Shown: positions 17,691 through 26,525, counted from the stretch's first letter. The stretch: DNA of 64,000 nt from Exercitatus varius (GCF_029577735.1 NZ_JARQTO010000002.1:124001-188000); one strand, 5' to 3'. Notes: generated by a model not told the origin, from the sequence alone. Made by a program: numbers and translations.

Positions 17691-18491
17691 TTATTCTTTT
17701 ATTTCCGCCCGACGACAGATGTTTAAGGTCGCGTTGATTAATTTTAACGCGATCGTGCCTTCCGGCGGCAATTCGGGCAAGGGTTGATCGCAATGGAACC
17801 AGCGGGCGTCATGCAGTTCTTCTTTCTGCAAACGGATTTCTCCGCTGTCGTAATCCGCCAGAAATCCCACCATTTGCGAATTCGGGAACGCCCAGGGCTG
17901 GCTGCCGAAATAACGAATGTTTTTCACTTTCAGGCCGGTTTCCTCAAACACTTCCCGTTCCACCGTTTGTTCGAAACTTTCGCCGATTTCGACAAAACCC
18001 GCCAACGTGGTGTACATGCCGGTGCCGCCGTTTTTCGGCATGTGGCGGATATGGTTTGCCAGCAGAATTTCTTTGCCTTTGCGCACCGCTACGATAATGG
18101 ACGGGCAAATCACGGGATAACTACGATAACCGCAAGCCTGACATTGCACCGCCCATTCGTCGCTCGCCATTTCGGTTTTGTGTCCGCATTTGCCGCAGCG
18201 TCGATGGGTTTTCAGAAAATAATTCAGTTCCACGCCGCGGTTAAGCAGGTAGAATTTTTCTTCGGAAAGGCGCAACAGCGCGCGCAAAGCCGTCCATTCC
18301 CGTTGTTCGGCGGGATCTTCTTCCACCACAAATAAGGGATGGCCGTCCCATTCGCCGATTCGGGCGGCGTGACGGTGAGTTAAATTTAACGATTCTGCGG
18401 TGCCGAAAGGCAGATTGTTGTCGGGAAAATAAATATCCTGATCTACGTGAATCAACCAGAATCCGCAGTCCCGGGTTTGAATTGCGTTCAT
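17691..18491 (-). CDS. nudC: NADH pyrophosphatase / RNA deNADding enzyme NudC
   Basis: Hydrolyses NADH and removes 5' NAD caps from RNA. 266 aa, slightly longer than E. coli (257). A zinc ribbon CGKCGH...CQAC spans about residues 97-117, the Nudix box starts at GFVEIGESFEQTVEREVFEE (about 166-185) and the NudC-specific SQPWAFPNSQM follows at about 197. GAGG lies 5 bases before ATG 18491. Its place upstream of hemE matches E. coli. In this NAD-limited family it may take part in NAD turnover (inference). Confidence 0.94.
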   Translation of the reverse strand: MNAIQTRDCGFWLIHVDQDIYFPDNNLPFGTAESLNLTHRHAARIGEWDGHPLFVVEEDPAEQREWTALRALLRLSEEKFYLLNRGVELNYFLKTHRRCGKCGHKTEMASDEWAVQCQACGYRSYPVICPSIIVAVRKGKEILLANHIRHMPKNGGTGMYTTLAGFVEIGESFEQTVEREVFEETGLKVKNIRYFGSQPWAFPNSQMVGFLADYDSGEIRLQKEELHDARWFHCDQPLPELPPEGTIALKLINATLNICRRAEIKE

Positions 18492-18741
18492 AAAATCCTC
18501 ATAAAACTGCCCGCACTTTTGAAGTGAGTGTGGGTAAACGGGCGTTTATTTTTCGTAAAATGTTGTGACGAACGTTCAATTTTGTCAAGGTTCACGGAGA
18601 TTTTACGGAAAATAAACAAGTTCGTTTATTATAGTCTTATTTTTATTCCGACTGAATCCTTTCAAATTTATTGGTGCTTAATTTTTAAATAAATATTATA
18701 ATTGTTAAAATTTTGTTTAATTTGTCTTGATAGGAAACTTT

Positions 18742-20073
18742 ATGAAAAACATTGTCATTGTCGGAGGCGGCGCCGGCGGGTTAGAGCTGGCGACTTTTTT
18801 AGGACATAAACTGGGGCGTAAATCCCGCGCCAACGTCACCTTAGTGGATCGCAACCAAACTCACCTGTGGAAGCCGTTATTGCACGAAGTGGCCACCGGC
18901 GTGCTGGATGCGGAAACCGATGCGGTGAGCTATCGTGCGCACGCTTATAATCACGGCTTTCATTTTGAACAGGGTTCGATTAATCGAATCGATCGCACCA
19001 ATAAATATGTAGAACTGGAACCCGTGTACGGACAGGACGGCGATATGATCGTGGTGGCGCGCCGTATTCCTTACGATTATTTGGTGTTGGCAATCGGCAG
19101 TAAATCCAACGATTTCAAAACCAAAGGCGTAGCGGAGAACTGTATTTTCCTGGACTCTCCGGATCAGGCATTGCGTTTTCAGCATAAAATGCTGGAACTG
19201 TTTCTGAAGTTTTCCGAAAACAACGCCCTGGCGGAAATCGGCGAAGACGACAGCAAGCAGTCTTTAGTGCAGGAAGATAAAGTCAATATCGCTATCGTAG
19301 GCGGCGGCGCGACCGGCGTGGAATTGTCCGCCGAATTATTCAACGCCACTCAGCATTTGTCTTCTTACGGTTACGGCAAAATCGACGCCGGACATTTGCG
19401 CGTAACCCTGATTGAAGCGGGCGATCGTTTATTACCCGCTTTGCCGCAGCGAATTTCGGATTCGGTGCGCAAGGAGCTGGAAGAGCTGGGCGTTACGGTG
19501 AAAACCGGCACCATGATCACGGAAGCCACTAAAAACGGTTTGCTGACCAAAGACGGCGAAGAAATCAAAGCCGATTTAATGGTATGGGCGGCGGGTGTGC
19601 GCGTTTCCACCGTTACTCAGCGATTTGACGGTTTGGAATTGAACCGCATTAACCAAATCTGCATCAAAAACAGCTTGCAGACCACGGTGGACGACAGCAT
19701 TTTCGCCATCGGCGATTGTGCGTATTTATTGCAAAAAGACGGTACGCCGGTGCCGCCGCGCGGTCAGGCGGCGAACCAGATGGCGACGGTATGCGGGCAG
19801 AATATTGTGGCGCTGTTTGATAATAAACCTTTGAAGGATTTCAGTTATTTCGATAAAGGTTCGCTGGTGTCGTTATCCAAATTTACCGCGTTGGGCAATA
19901 TTACTACGGGCAAGAAAACCTCCATGACCATCGAAGGCCGTTTGGCGCGTTTAGCCTATATTTCTCTGTATCGTCTGCATCAGCAAAAATTACACGGTTG
20001 CTTTAAAACCGGATTAATCATTCTTATCGGACGTTTGAATCGTTTCATCCGACCGTCGTTGAAGCTGTATTAA
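18742..20073 (+). CDS. ndh: NADH:quinone oxidoreductase type II
   Basis: Non-proton-pumping respiratory NADH dehydrogenase, peripheral on the inner membrane. 443 aa. FAD-binding GGGAGGLELA lies at the N-terminus, the NADH-binding Rossmann loop IAIVGGGATGVELSAEL near residue 180, and the second FAD motif FAIGDCAYL near 325. The C-terminal amphipathic segment (LIILIGRLNRFIRP) probably anchors it. ATG 18742 follows TAGGA; an in-frame TTG five codons earlier is less likely. The 250-base divergent space with nudC has no clear FNR or ArcA site to my eye. Confidence 0.94.
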   Translation: MKNIVIVGGGAGGLELATFLGHKLGRKSRANVTLVDRNQTHLWKPLLHEVATGVLDAETDAVSYRAHAYNHGFHFEQGSINRIDRTNKYVELEPVYGQDGDMIVVARRIPYDYLVLAIGSKSNDFKTKGVAENCIFLDSPDQALRFQHKMLELFLKFSENNALAEIGEDDSKQSLVQEDKVNIAIVGGGATGVELSAELFNATQHLSSYGYGKIDAGHLRVTLIEAGDRLLPALPQRISDSVRKELEELGVTVKTGTMITEATKNGLLTKDGEEIKADLMVWAAGVRVSTVTQRFDGLELNRINQICIKNSLQTTVDDSIFAIGDCAYLLQKDGTPVPPRGQAANQMATVCGQNIVALFDNKPLKDFSYFDKGSLVSLSKFTALGNITTGKKTSMTIEGRLARLAYISLYRLHQQKLHGCFKTGLIILIGRLNRFIRPSLKLY

Positions 20074-20088
20074 TCCGTCGCGAAAACC

Positions 20089-20131
20089 GACCGCACTTTT
20101 AAATTTAAAATGTAAAAAGTGCGGTCAAATT
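20089..20131 (+). terminator. Uptake-signal terminator after ndh
   Basis: GACCGCACTTTT (20089-20100) pairs with AAAAGTGCGGTC (20115-20126); AAATTTTT follows. A compact 12-bp stem with a 14-base AT loop. Confidence 0.65.
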
Positions 20132-20143
20132 TTTGCTAATTTC

Positions 20144-20172
20144 TTGACGAATAAGGCTTTCGGGCGTATTAT
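20144..20172 (+). promoter_or_regulatory. Sigma70 promoter of corA
   Basis: TTGACG (20144-20149) and TATTAT (20167-20172) are separated by 17 bases. It lies about 230 bases before corA, which implies a long 5' leader. Confidence 0.7.
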
Positions 20173-20179
20173 GCGCTCG

Positions 20180-20405
20180 ATTTTTCTACTAGAGGACACA
20201 CACTTTGGACAGTCACAGTCGATACCGACTTAAATTTTTTATATAAACTGTCGCCCGTCTTTTGACTTATCGGCGACAAGTTCGCGGATAAGCCTTTCCG
20301 CCTTAATTGGTATCCTTTTATTCGTTTTGCCGCCGATATGCCGCCGGAAAAATGATTTTTGTTCACTTTGTTTGTTCATACCGTTCCTGAAAGGAGTATG
20401 ACAAA
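20180..20405 (+). promoter_or_regulatory. Structured corA mRNA leader with possible regulatory stems
   Basis: The leader of about 225 bases has several mutually exclusive pairings: GTCGCC (20250-20255) with GGCGAC (20272-20277); CTTATC (20266-20271) with GATAAG (20287-20292), which crosses the first; and GCGG (20284-20287) with CCGC (20298-20301). A short ORF precedes them. Salmonella corA is known to be controlled by a leader with a small ORF and Rho-dependent termination; an analogous device here is an inference. Confidence 0.45.
20205..20246 (+). CDS. Putative 13-residue corA leader peptide
   Basis: TTG-initiated ORF MDSHSRYRLKFFI, preceded by AGAGGA with about 9-base spacing and located some 20 bases after the predicted transcription start. 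It ends just before the first of two competing hairpins, the position expected of a leader peptide whose translation steers RNA folding. Evidence is positional; coding conservation has not been tested. Confidence 0.35.
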   Translation: MDSHSRYRLKFFI

Positions 20406-21353
20406 ATGATTAACGCATTTGCACTTGAAAATGCACGCCTTACCCGTTTGGATGAAGAGAATATTGCCCTTGATACGGCAATTTGGCTGGATTTGGTCGA
20501 ACCGACGCCGGAAGAGCGTGAAGAATTGCAGGAAGGTCTGGGACAAAGCCTGGCTTCGTTTTTGGAATTGGAAGACATTGAGGCGTCAGCCCGTTTTTTT
20601 GAGGACGAAGACGGTTTGCACCTGCACTCGTTTTTTTATTGCGAAGACGAAGATGATTACGCGGATTTGGCTTCCGTGGCGTTTACTATTCGCGACGGAC
20701 GTTTATTCACCCTGCGTGATCGCGAATTGCCGGCTTTCCGCTTATATCGCATGCGTTCGCGCTATCAGCGTTTGGACGAATGTAATGCCTATGAAGTGCT
20801 GCTGGATTTGTTCGAAACCAAAATCGAGCAGCTGGCGGATGTGATTGAAACCGGTTATGCGGATTTGGAAAAATTAAGCCGCGTGATTTTAGACGGTAAA
20901 CAGGGCGAAGCCTTTGATGAAGCGTTAACCACTTTGACGGAGCAGGAAGATACCAGTTCCAAAGTGCGTTTGTGTCTGATGGATACGCAACGCGCGTTGA
21001 GTTTCCTGGTGCGTAAAACCCGTCTGCCGGCGAATCAGTTAGAGCAGGCGCGCGAAATTTTGCGCGACATCGAATCCCTGCAACCGCATAACGAATCTCT
21101 GTTCCAGAAAGTGAATTTCCTGATGCAGGCGGCAATGGGTTACATCAACATTGAGCAGAACAAAATCATGAAATTTTTCTCGGTGGTGTCCGTGATGTTT
21201 CTGCCGGCGACGCTGGTGGCGTCCACTTACGGCATGAACTTTGATTTTATGCCGGAATTGCATTTTAAATATGGCTATCCGATGGCGATCGGGTTAATGA
21301 TTGCCGCCGCGCTGGCGCCGTATCTTTATTTCAAACGTAAAGGCTGGCTGTAA
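20406..21353 (+). CDS. corA: Magnesium/cobalt transporter CorA
   Basis: Homopentameric inner-membrane Mg2+ (and Co2+, Ni2+) channel, 315 aa versus 316 in E. coli. A long acidic N-terminal cytoplasmic domain leads into two C-terminal helices; the selectivity motif YGMNFDFMPEL sits between them at about residue 277, and the basic tail FKRKGWL is typical. AGGAG lies 8 bases before ATG 20406. The gene has its own promoter and a long leader. Confidence 0.96.
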   Translation: MINAFALENARLTRLDEENIALDTAIWLDLVEPTPEEREELQEGLGQSLASFLELEDIEASARFFEDEDGLHLHSFFYCEDEDDYADLASVAFTIRDGRLFTLRDRELPAFRLYRMRSRYQRLDECNAYEVLLDLFETKIEQLADVIETGYADLEKLSRVILDGKQGEAFDEALTTLTEQEDTSSKVRLCLMDTQRALSFLVRKTRLPANQLEQAREILRDIESLQPHNESLFQKVNFLMQAAMGYINIEQNKIMKFFSVVSVMFLPATLVASTYGMNFDFMPELHFKYGYPMAIGLMIAAALAPYLYFKRKGWL

Positions 21354-21377
21354 TTCGACGTGCGGTCACAAAATGAA

Positions 21378-21427
21378 CGTTGGCTTTGCCGACGGTCCCT
21401 TGGGGAGCAATCTTTTTAAGGATTGCG
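21378..21427 (+). repeat. Triple-hairpin repeat, copy B (between corA and yggT)
   Basis: Three small stems follow one another: GTTGGC-TTT-GCCGAC (21379-21393), TCCC-TTG-GGGA (21396-21406) and GCAATC...GATTGC (21407-21426). A related element lies in reverse orientation after yggU at 22491-22542, and a degenerate one at 3407-3440. Confidence 0.55.
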
Positions 21428-21519
21428 AATAAAAACTTCATGATTTTTGCCCGCACTTTGCTTGAATTTTGCGGATTTCGCCTCCATTTACCGCATTAAA
21501 GTTTAGAAAAAGGAACGTT

Positions 21520-22095
21520 ATGCAATTGAATTCCCTTCAATATTTATTGAATACCGCCATCGGTATTTACAGTCTGATCGTGATGTTGCGCATGTGGATG
21601 CAATACAGCCGGGCGGATTTTTATCATCCTATTTCGCAAGCCGTGGTGAAATGGACGGATCCGGCGCTGAACCCGCTGCGCAAAACGTTTAAAGCGCGCA
21701 AAGGCATTGATATTGCCGCGTTGGTATTCGTTTTTGTGTTGGGTATGGTGAAATTGCCGTTGTTGCTGATTCTGGGCGGCGATTGGACGATGGATTTCAT
21801 CACCAATAATCTGCTCGCCTTGTTGCTGCTCGGCGTGCTGAGTATTGTCCGCGCATTCGGCGAAATGATTTTATACGTCATTTTTATCGGCGCGATTCTC
21901 AGTTGGTTCCGTCGCGGCAATGATCCGCTCAGCTATCTGCTGTATCAGCTGGGCGAGCCCGTGTTGTCGCCGATTCGCCGCCTGTTGCCGAAAACCGGCA
22001 TGATCGACTTTTCGCCGATGGTGCTGGCGTTTATTCTATTCTGGCTGAACCGCGTGCTGTGGGATCTTGCGCCGACCATCTGGCAATGGGCGTAA
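21520..22095 (+). CDS. yggT: YggT family membrane protein
   Basis: Conserved inner-membrane protein of unknown function, 191 aa, with two tandem YGGT modules, each of two helices and an arginine/proline-rich loop (DPALNPLRKTF near residue 46 and GEPVLSPIRRLLPKTG near 146). ATG 21520 follows AAAAAGGA; the open frame extends 17 codons upstream without a ribosome site. It forms a pair with yggU, as in E. coli. Relatives are linked to cell-shape or osmotic phenotypes in other bacteria, so no specific role is claimed. Confidence 0.88.
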   Translation: MQLNSLQYLLNTAIGIYSLIVMLRMWMQYSRADFYHPISQAVVKWTDPALNPLRKTFKARKGIDIAALVFVFVLGMVKLPLLLILGGDWTMDFITNNLLALLLLGVLSIVRAFGEMILYVIFIGAILSWFRRGNDPLSYLLYQLGEPVLSPIRRLLPKTGMIDFSPMVLAFILFWLNRVLWDLAPTIWQWA

Positions 22096-22140
22096 AACGG
22101 GCATAAAGTGCGGTCAAAAAATGAAAGGTTTTTTGAGTTC

Positions 22141-22437
22141 ATGAACGCAGTAGAACAAACCGAACAAGGCATTCGTTTACGCATTCTGTTGCAGCCGAAA
22201 GCCAGCAAAGACGCGATTATCGGTTTGCACGACGAGGAGCTGAAAATTGCTATTACGGCGCCTCCCGTTGACGGTGCGGCGAATGCGTATTTGATGAAAT
22301 ATCTCGGCAAAGCCTTTAAGGTGCCGAAAAGCGCCATTCAACTGGAAAAAGGCGAGCTTAACCGCCACAAACAAGTGTTTATTCCCGCGCCTAAAGCGAT
22401 TCCCGAAGTGGTGCGGCAGTTACTGGAAAATCTCTGA
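22141..22437 (+). CDS. yggU: YggU family protein (DUF167)
   Basis: Small cytoplasmic protein of unknown function, 98 aa, the usual length. The core signature APPVDGAANAYLMKYLGK (about residues 39-56) and the N-terminal LLQPKASKDAI identify DUF167. ATG 22141 has only a weak GAG site; the open frame runs 11 codons further up, through an uptake signal, and is not supported. It lies 45 bases after yggT and ends in a terminator. Confidence 0.87.
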   Translation: MNAVEQTEQGIRLRILLQPKASKDAIIGLHDEELKIAITAPPVDGAANAYLMKYLGKAFKVPKSAIQLEKGELNRHKQVFIPAPKAIPEVVRQLLENL

Positions 22438-22462
22438 AAAAGCATCATGACGATGCTTTTTT
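22437..22462 (+). terminator. Terminator after yggU
   Basis: A 10-bp stem AAAAAGCATC / GATGCTTTTT with a 5-base loop and trailing T residues. It begins at the stop codon. Confidence 0.85.
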
Positions 22463-22490
22463 GTTATAATTCGAACGAATTTTTACTCTC

Positions 22491-22542
22491 AATCGCCTGT
22501 AGGCGATTGCTTGCTCCTTCGGAGCCGTTGGTAGAGCCAACG
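22491..22542 (-). repeat. Triple-hairpin repeat, copy C (between yggU and mnmE)
   Basis: Three perfect stems: AATCGCC-TGTA-GGCGATT (22491-22508), GCTCC-TTC-GGAGC (22513-22525) and CGTTGG-TAGAG-CCAACG (22526-22542). Read on the minus strand, the order and wording match copy B at 21378-21427, so B and C form an inverted pair around yggTU. A fourth weak stem with a T run (22546-22565) follows. Confidence 0.6.
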
Positions 22543-22639
22543 TTCAAAATACTAAAGTATTTTTTGACCGCACTTTTATTGCGTTTCCGTTGTTTGCGGG
22601 CGGATAAATCGGCGGGAACTATTTTTTAAGAAGGTATTG

Positions 22640-23998
22640 ATGAAAGAAACGATTGTAGCGCAGGCCACACCTATCGGACGCGGCGGTGTCGGCATTCTGC
22701 GGGTTTCCGGCCCGTTGGCGAACAAGGTGGCGAAAGCCGTTGTGGGTAAAGAATTGAAACCGCGGCTGGCCAATTATCTGCCGTTTCAAGATACAGACGG
22801 CACCACGCTTGATCAGGGCATCGCGCTGTTTTTCCAATCGCCGAATTCCTTCACCGGTGAGGACGTGTTGGAACTGCAGGGGCACGGCGGGCAAGTGGTG
22901 CTGGATTTGCTGCTTAAGCGTATTTTGCAGGTAAACGGTGTGCGTTTAGCGCGTCCGGGCGAATTTTCCGAACAGGCGTTTTTAAACGATAAGCTGGATT
23001 TAGCGCAGGCGGAAGCCATTGCGGATTTAATTGACGCCAGTTCCGAACAGGCGGCGCGTTCGGCATTGAAATCGCTGCAAGGGGAATTTTCTAATAAAGT
23101 CAATCAGTTAACCGATGGCGTTATTTATTTGCGCACTTATGTGGAAGCGGCCATTGATTTTCCCGATGAAGAAATTGATTTTCTGGCGGACGGCAAAATC
23201 GAAGGGCATTTGAACGAGATTATCGCGCAGTTGGAACGCGTACGAGCCGAGGCCAAACAAGGTTCCATTTTACGCGAAGGGATGAAAGTGGTGATTGCGG
23301 GGCGGCCGAATGCCGGCAAATCCAGTTTATTAAATGCGCTGGCGGGACGTGAAGCGGCGATCGTTACGGATATCGCCGGTACAACGCGCGACGTGTTGCG
23401 CGAACATATTCATATCGACGGCATGCCTTTGCATATTATTGATACGGCCGGTTTGCGCGATGCCACGGATGAAGTGGAGCGCATCGGCATTACGCGGGCG
23501 TGGAATGAAATCGAACAAGCGGATCGCGTGTTGCTAATGCTGGACGGCTCGGATCCGGACAGCCAACAGCCGGCTAAAGTGCGGTCGGAATTTTTAGCAA
23601 AATTGCCGCCGCATATCCCGGTTACGATTATTCGCAACAAAACGGATTTAACCGGTGAAGGCGAAGGTATTTCGCAGGAAAACGGTTTTACGGTAATTCG
23701 TTTGTCTGCTCAAACCCGACAAGGCATGGATTTATTGCGCGAGCATTTAAAGCAATCTATGGGCTACCAAACCGGCAACGAAGGCGGTTTTCTGGCGCGG
23801 CGGCGGCATCTGGAGGCCTTAGAAAAAGCCGCGTACCATTTGCAGCAAGGGCATGTTCAACTGACGGAATTTCACTCCGGCGAGCTGTTGGCGGAAGAGC
23901 TGCGCATGGTGCAATCCCATCTCAGTGAAATTACCGGACAATTTACTTCCGACGACTTGCTGAGCAATATTTTCAGTTCGTTCTGTATCGGCAAATAA
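22640..23998 (+). CDS. mnmE: tRNA modification GTPase MnmE
   Basis: With MnmG it installs the aminomethyl group at wobble uridine 34 of several tRNAs; cytoplasmic. 452 aa. An N-terminal tetrahydrofolate-binding domain leads into a G domain inserted in a helical domain: Walker A GRPNAGKSSLLN at about 222-233, DTAG at about 270, NKTD at about 335. The C-terminus has the catalytic CIGK. ATG 22640 follows AAGAAGG; the TTG one codon earlier is rejected. Confidence 0.96.
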   Translation: MKETIVAQATPIGRGGVGILRVSGPLANKVAKAVVGKELKPRLANYLPFQDTDGTTLDQGIALFFQSPNSFTGEDVLELQGHGGQVVLDLLLKRILQVNGVRLARPGEFSEQAFLNDKLDLAQAEAIADLIDASSEQAARSALKSLQGEFSNKVNQLTDGVIYLRTYVEAAIDFPDEEIDFLADGKIEGHLNEIIAQLERVRAEAKQGSILREGMKVVIAGRPNAGKSSLLNALAGREAAIVTDIAGTTRDVLREHIHIDGMPLHIIDTAGLRDATDEVERIGITRAWNEIEQADRVLLMLDGSDPDSQQPAKVRSEFLAKLPPHIPVTIIRNKTDLTGEGEGISQENGFTVIRLSAQTRQGMDLLREHLKQSMGYQTGNEGGFLARRRHLEALEKAAYHLQQGHVQLTEFHSGELLAEELRMVQSHLSEITGQFTSDDLLSNIFSSFCIGK

Positions 23999-24013
23999 CG
24001 GATGACCAAGAAC

Positions 24014-24058
24014 AAAACGGACGACTCGCGGTTGCACCGAAGCGTTGTCCGTTTTTTT
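24014..24058 (+). terminator. Terminator after mnmE
   Basis: A 9-bp stem AAAACGGAC / GTCCGTTTT with a 24-base loop, ending in TTT. Confidence 0.65.
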
Positions 24059-24079
24059 ATCTACTGTGTCTAAAGATGG

Positions 24080-24356
24080 AAATTGACCTACCGGAACCGA
24101 CGGACTTGTTCCCACAAGCGTTCAATTAGCTTAAACCATAAGACTGTGCTGAAGCGGATGAATGCGCTGAACGTTCATTTCATCGTGCGCCAGAAAAGAT
24201 ACGGAAAACGCGGGCGTCGTATATTGCGTCGATTTACTGAATCGTGATTTCAGCGCGACGGAACTCAATCAAAAACGGATTTAAGGCCTGAGCCCTGCAC
24301 AATACAGAGCTCAGTACTTAGTTAAATAGCCTGTCCAACTTTTGGGGTGTAGCTCA
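24080..24356 (+). pseudogene. Decayed IS3-family transposase (orfB) relic with right-end repeat
   Basis: Part of the 415-base gap between mnmE and lutC. One frame reads LNHKTVLKRMNALNVHFIVR (from 24131), matching the N-terminal helix-turn-helix region of IS3-type OrfB (NHKTVLRLM...). A different frame reads GLSPAQYRAQYLVK and a stop (24285-24329), the standard C-terminal end of these transposases. The DDE catalytic core is missing, and the pieces are out of frame. TGTCCAACTTTTGGGG at 24332-24347 resembles an IS3-family terminal inverted repeat; no left end was found. It is a dead, internally deleted insertion sequence. Confidence 0.65.
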
Positions 24357-24413
24357 CTTTTAGGTTTGAAAATAAAAGTGCGGTCGAATTTTAGACAGTT
24401 TTTTTGGCGGTTT

Positions 24414-25112
24414 TTACAAATCGTCGATGACCAAATAAATTTTCGCCACCGGGCCATGTACGCCGACGACTTTGATCAGTTCGATATCCGCGGTGGAGCT
24501 CGGACCGGCAATAATATTGATGCAGGACGGCATGCGTTCGCCGTTTTGCGCTTTTTCATGCAGCACTTGGGCGAGTTGCGCCACGCGCGGCAAAACGGTG
24601 CTTTTGCGTACGACCACAATGGATTTTTCCGGCAACAGACTGACGGCGCGGCCGCGGTCTTTTTCCGAAAACAGCACAATGCCGCCGGTTTCGGTTAAGC
24701 CGTATTCGGCGTAAACGATACCGATATTGGCTTTTTCCGCTTGCGTCAGATTGTCGCCTGCCGCTTCCGGCGTCCAAATATGAGTGGAATAGCGGTTTTG
24801 TACCGCTTGCGTGATTCCTAGCGCGGTTAATCTTTCGTCATTGTTGATCACCAGTTCGCCGCCGCCGTATTTTTCACATAGTTCAAGAATTTTTTCCGCG
24901 GCATCGGCTTCCGTTGCTTCCGCCACATCCACCATCATAACTTTGGCGAAATCCATAAACGCCTGACAGCGTTCGGCCTGAGTTAATTCGGTCAGTCGGG
25001 TTGCGGCGTAATTATTTACCGGCGACGGCATCGGTTCGGCCTCGGTTTGGCGCGGACGCCCCATGCGTTGCGCCAGTTTGTCCAGAAACGTGTCACGATT
25101 TTGAATAGTCAT
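24414..25112 (-). CDS. lutC: Lactate utilization protein C (LUD domain)
   Basis: Third subunit of the LutABC L-lactate dehydrogenase complex, 232 aa, as YkgG in E. coli. The LUD domain covers most of the chain; a typical stretch is GIVYAEYGLTETGGIVLF near residue 125. Its ATG overlaps the last base of the lutB stop codon (TAATG), so translation is coupled; GGGAG lies in the end of lutB. No terminator is visible directly downstream, where an uptake signal and the IS relic follow. Confidence 0.93.
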   Translation of the reverse strand: MTIQNRDTFLDKLAQRMGRPRQTEAEPMPSPVNNYAATRLTELTQAERCQAFMDFAKVMMVDVAEATEADAAEKILELCEKYGGGELVINNDERLTALGITQAVQNRYSTHIWTPEAAGDNLTQAEKANIGIVYAEYGLTETGGIVLFSEKDRGRAVSLLPEKSIVVVRKSTVLPRVAQLAQVLHEKAQNGERMPSCINIIAGPSSTADIELIKVVGVHGPVAKIYLVIDDL

Positions 25113-26524
25113 TAATTTTTCTCCCGATTTGCAAACCATGAACGGAAACTTTCGCCTTCAGGTTGCGGTAAATCCCGCGCTTTTGTCCATTCGGCCAGCG
25201 CGCCCGCCCGAATCGGCGCTTTGCCGTTTTTAATAAACCTGCCGGCGAGTTTTGCGCCGATTTTTACGCTGCTGCCCCAAATGGCGGGATGTGCGTTGGC
25301 AAAATTGAAGCCTTTGATGGAAAGGCGTTCCGTCAGCGGTGTCATGCCGCTTTGGGCAATGTTCTCGCGATGGTGTAGAATTAATTGCGCCAGCGGAATT
25401 TTGACCGGGCAAACGCTGTTGCAGCCGGAACAAAGCGAGCAGGCGTACGGCAATTCTTTAAAGTCCTGGTAACCGCCCAATAACGGGGAAATAACCGCAC
25501 CGATCGGACCGGGATAAATGGAACCGTAACCGTGACCGCCGATTTGACGATATGCCGGACAAGTGTTTAAACAGGCGCCGCAACGGATACAGCGAAGCAC
25601 TTCTTTAAATTCGCTTTCGAGAATTTTTGAACGACCGTTATCTACGATGACTAAATGGAAATCTTCCGGTCCGTCGGTTTCGCCCTCAAGACGCGGACCC
25701 GTCAGCCAAGTATTATAGCCCGTTAATTTAGCGCCGACTGCGCTGCGGCAAAGCATGGTAATCAATACGTCCACTTCTTTGAAAGTCGGTGCAATTCGTT
25801 CCATTCCCATCACGGCGATATGGGTTTTCGGCACCGTGGTGGCTAAACGCAAATTGCCTTCGTTCGTCACTAAACAGAGGGAACCCGTTTCCGCCACTGC
25901 GAAGTTACAACCGCTGATACCGATGTCCGCCTCCAGGAAATCCCGACGAATCACTTTACGTATGAATGCCGTCATTTCTTCCGGTGTTTCGGTGCCTTGA
26001 TAGCCTAATTTTTCCTGTAAATCTTTACGGATTTGGTGACGGTCTTTATGGATGGCCGGCACCACGATGTGAGAAGGTTTGTCATCGGCGATTTGTAGTA
26101 GATATTCGCCTAAATCGGTTTCCACCACTTTAATGCCTTCCGCTTCCAATACGTGGTTCATCCCGATTTCTTCCGTCACCATGGATTTGGATTTCACGAT
26201 TTTTTTGGCATTTTTTTCGAGGGCTATTTTACGGATATAATCCGTGGCTTCTTCTGCGGTTTCAGCGAAGAAAACGTGCCCGCCGTTTTGCGAGACTTTT
26301 TCGCTTAATTGGTGTAAATAAGCGTCTAAATTTGCCAATACGTGGTTACGAATCTGTTTTGCCGCCTCGCGCCATTCTTCCCAATGACCGAGTTCATCCA
26401 CCATTTTCTGACGGTTTGCGCCGATAGTTTCCTGAGCCTTAACGACGGCCCGACGCATAATTTCGTTATGAACCTGCCGTTCAACACGCTCTTTGAATGG
26501 GAGTTCGCTGGTTTTTAATGACAT
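25112..26524 (-). CDS. lutB: Lactate utilization iron-sulfur protein B
   Basis: Iron-sulfur subunit of LutABC, 470 aa, YkgF-like. An N-terminal LUD-type domain (FAVAETGSLCLVTNEGN near residue 205) is followed by two 4Fe-4S clusters, CIRCGACLNTCP near 310 and CSLCSGCNSVCPVKIP near 361, and a C-terminal DUF3390-like tail (ending near SFRSWFANREKN). ATG 26524 follows GGAGAG, one base after the lutA stop. Oxidises L-lactate to pyruvate together with LutA and LutC. Confidence 0.95.
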   Translation of the reverse strand: MSLKTSELPFKERVERQVHNEIMRRAVVKAQETIGANRQKMVDELGHWEEWREAAKQIRNHVLANLDAYLHQLSEKVSQNGGHVFFAETAEEATDYIRKIALEKNAKKIVKSKSMVTEEIGMNHVLEAEGIKVVETDLGEYLLQIADDKPSHIVVPAIHKDRHQIRKDLQEKLGYQGTETPEEMTAFIRKVIRRDFLEADIGISGCNFAVAETGSLCLVTNEGNLRLATTVPKTHIAVMGMERIAPTFKEVDVLITMLCRSAVGAKLTGYNTWLTGPRLEGETDGPEDFHLVIVDNGRSKILESEFKEVLRCIRCGACLNTCPAYRQIGGHGYGSIYPGPIGAVISPLLGGYQDFKELPYACSLCSGCNSVCPVKIPLAQLILHHRENIAQSGMTPLTERLSIKGFNFANAHPAIWGSSVKIGAKLAGRFIKNGKAPIRAGALAEWTKARDLPQPEGESFRSWFANREKN

Positions 26525-26525
26525 T

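Noticed and set aside
20398..20408. Three-codon ORF overlapping the corA start
   Set aside because: The ATG lies only a base after AGGAG, too close to be used.
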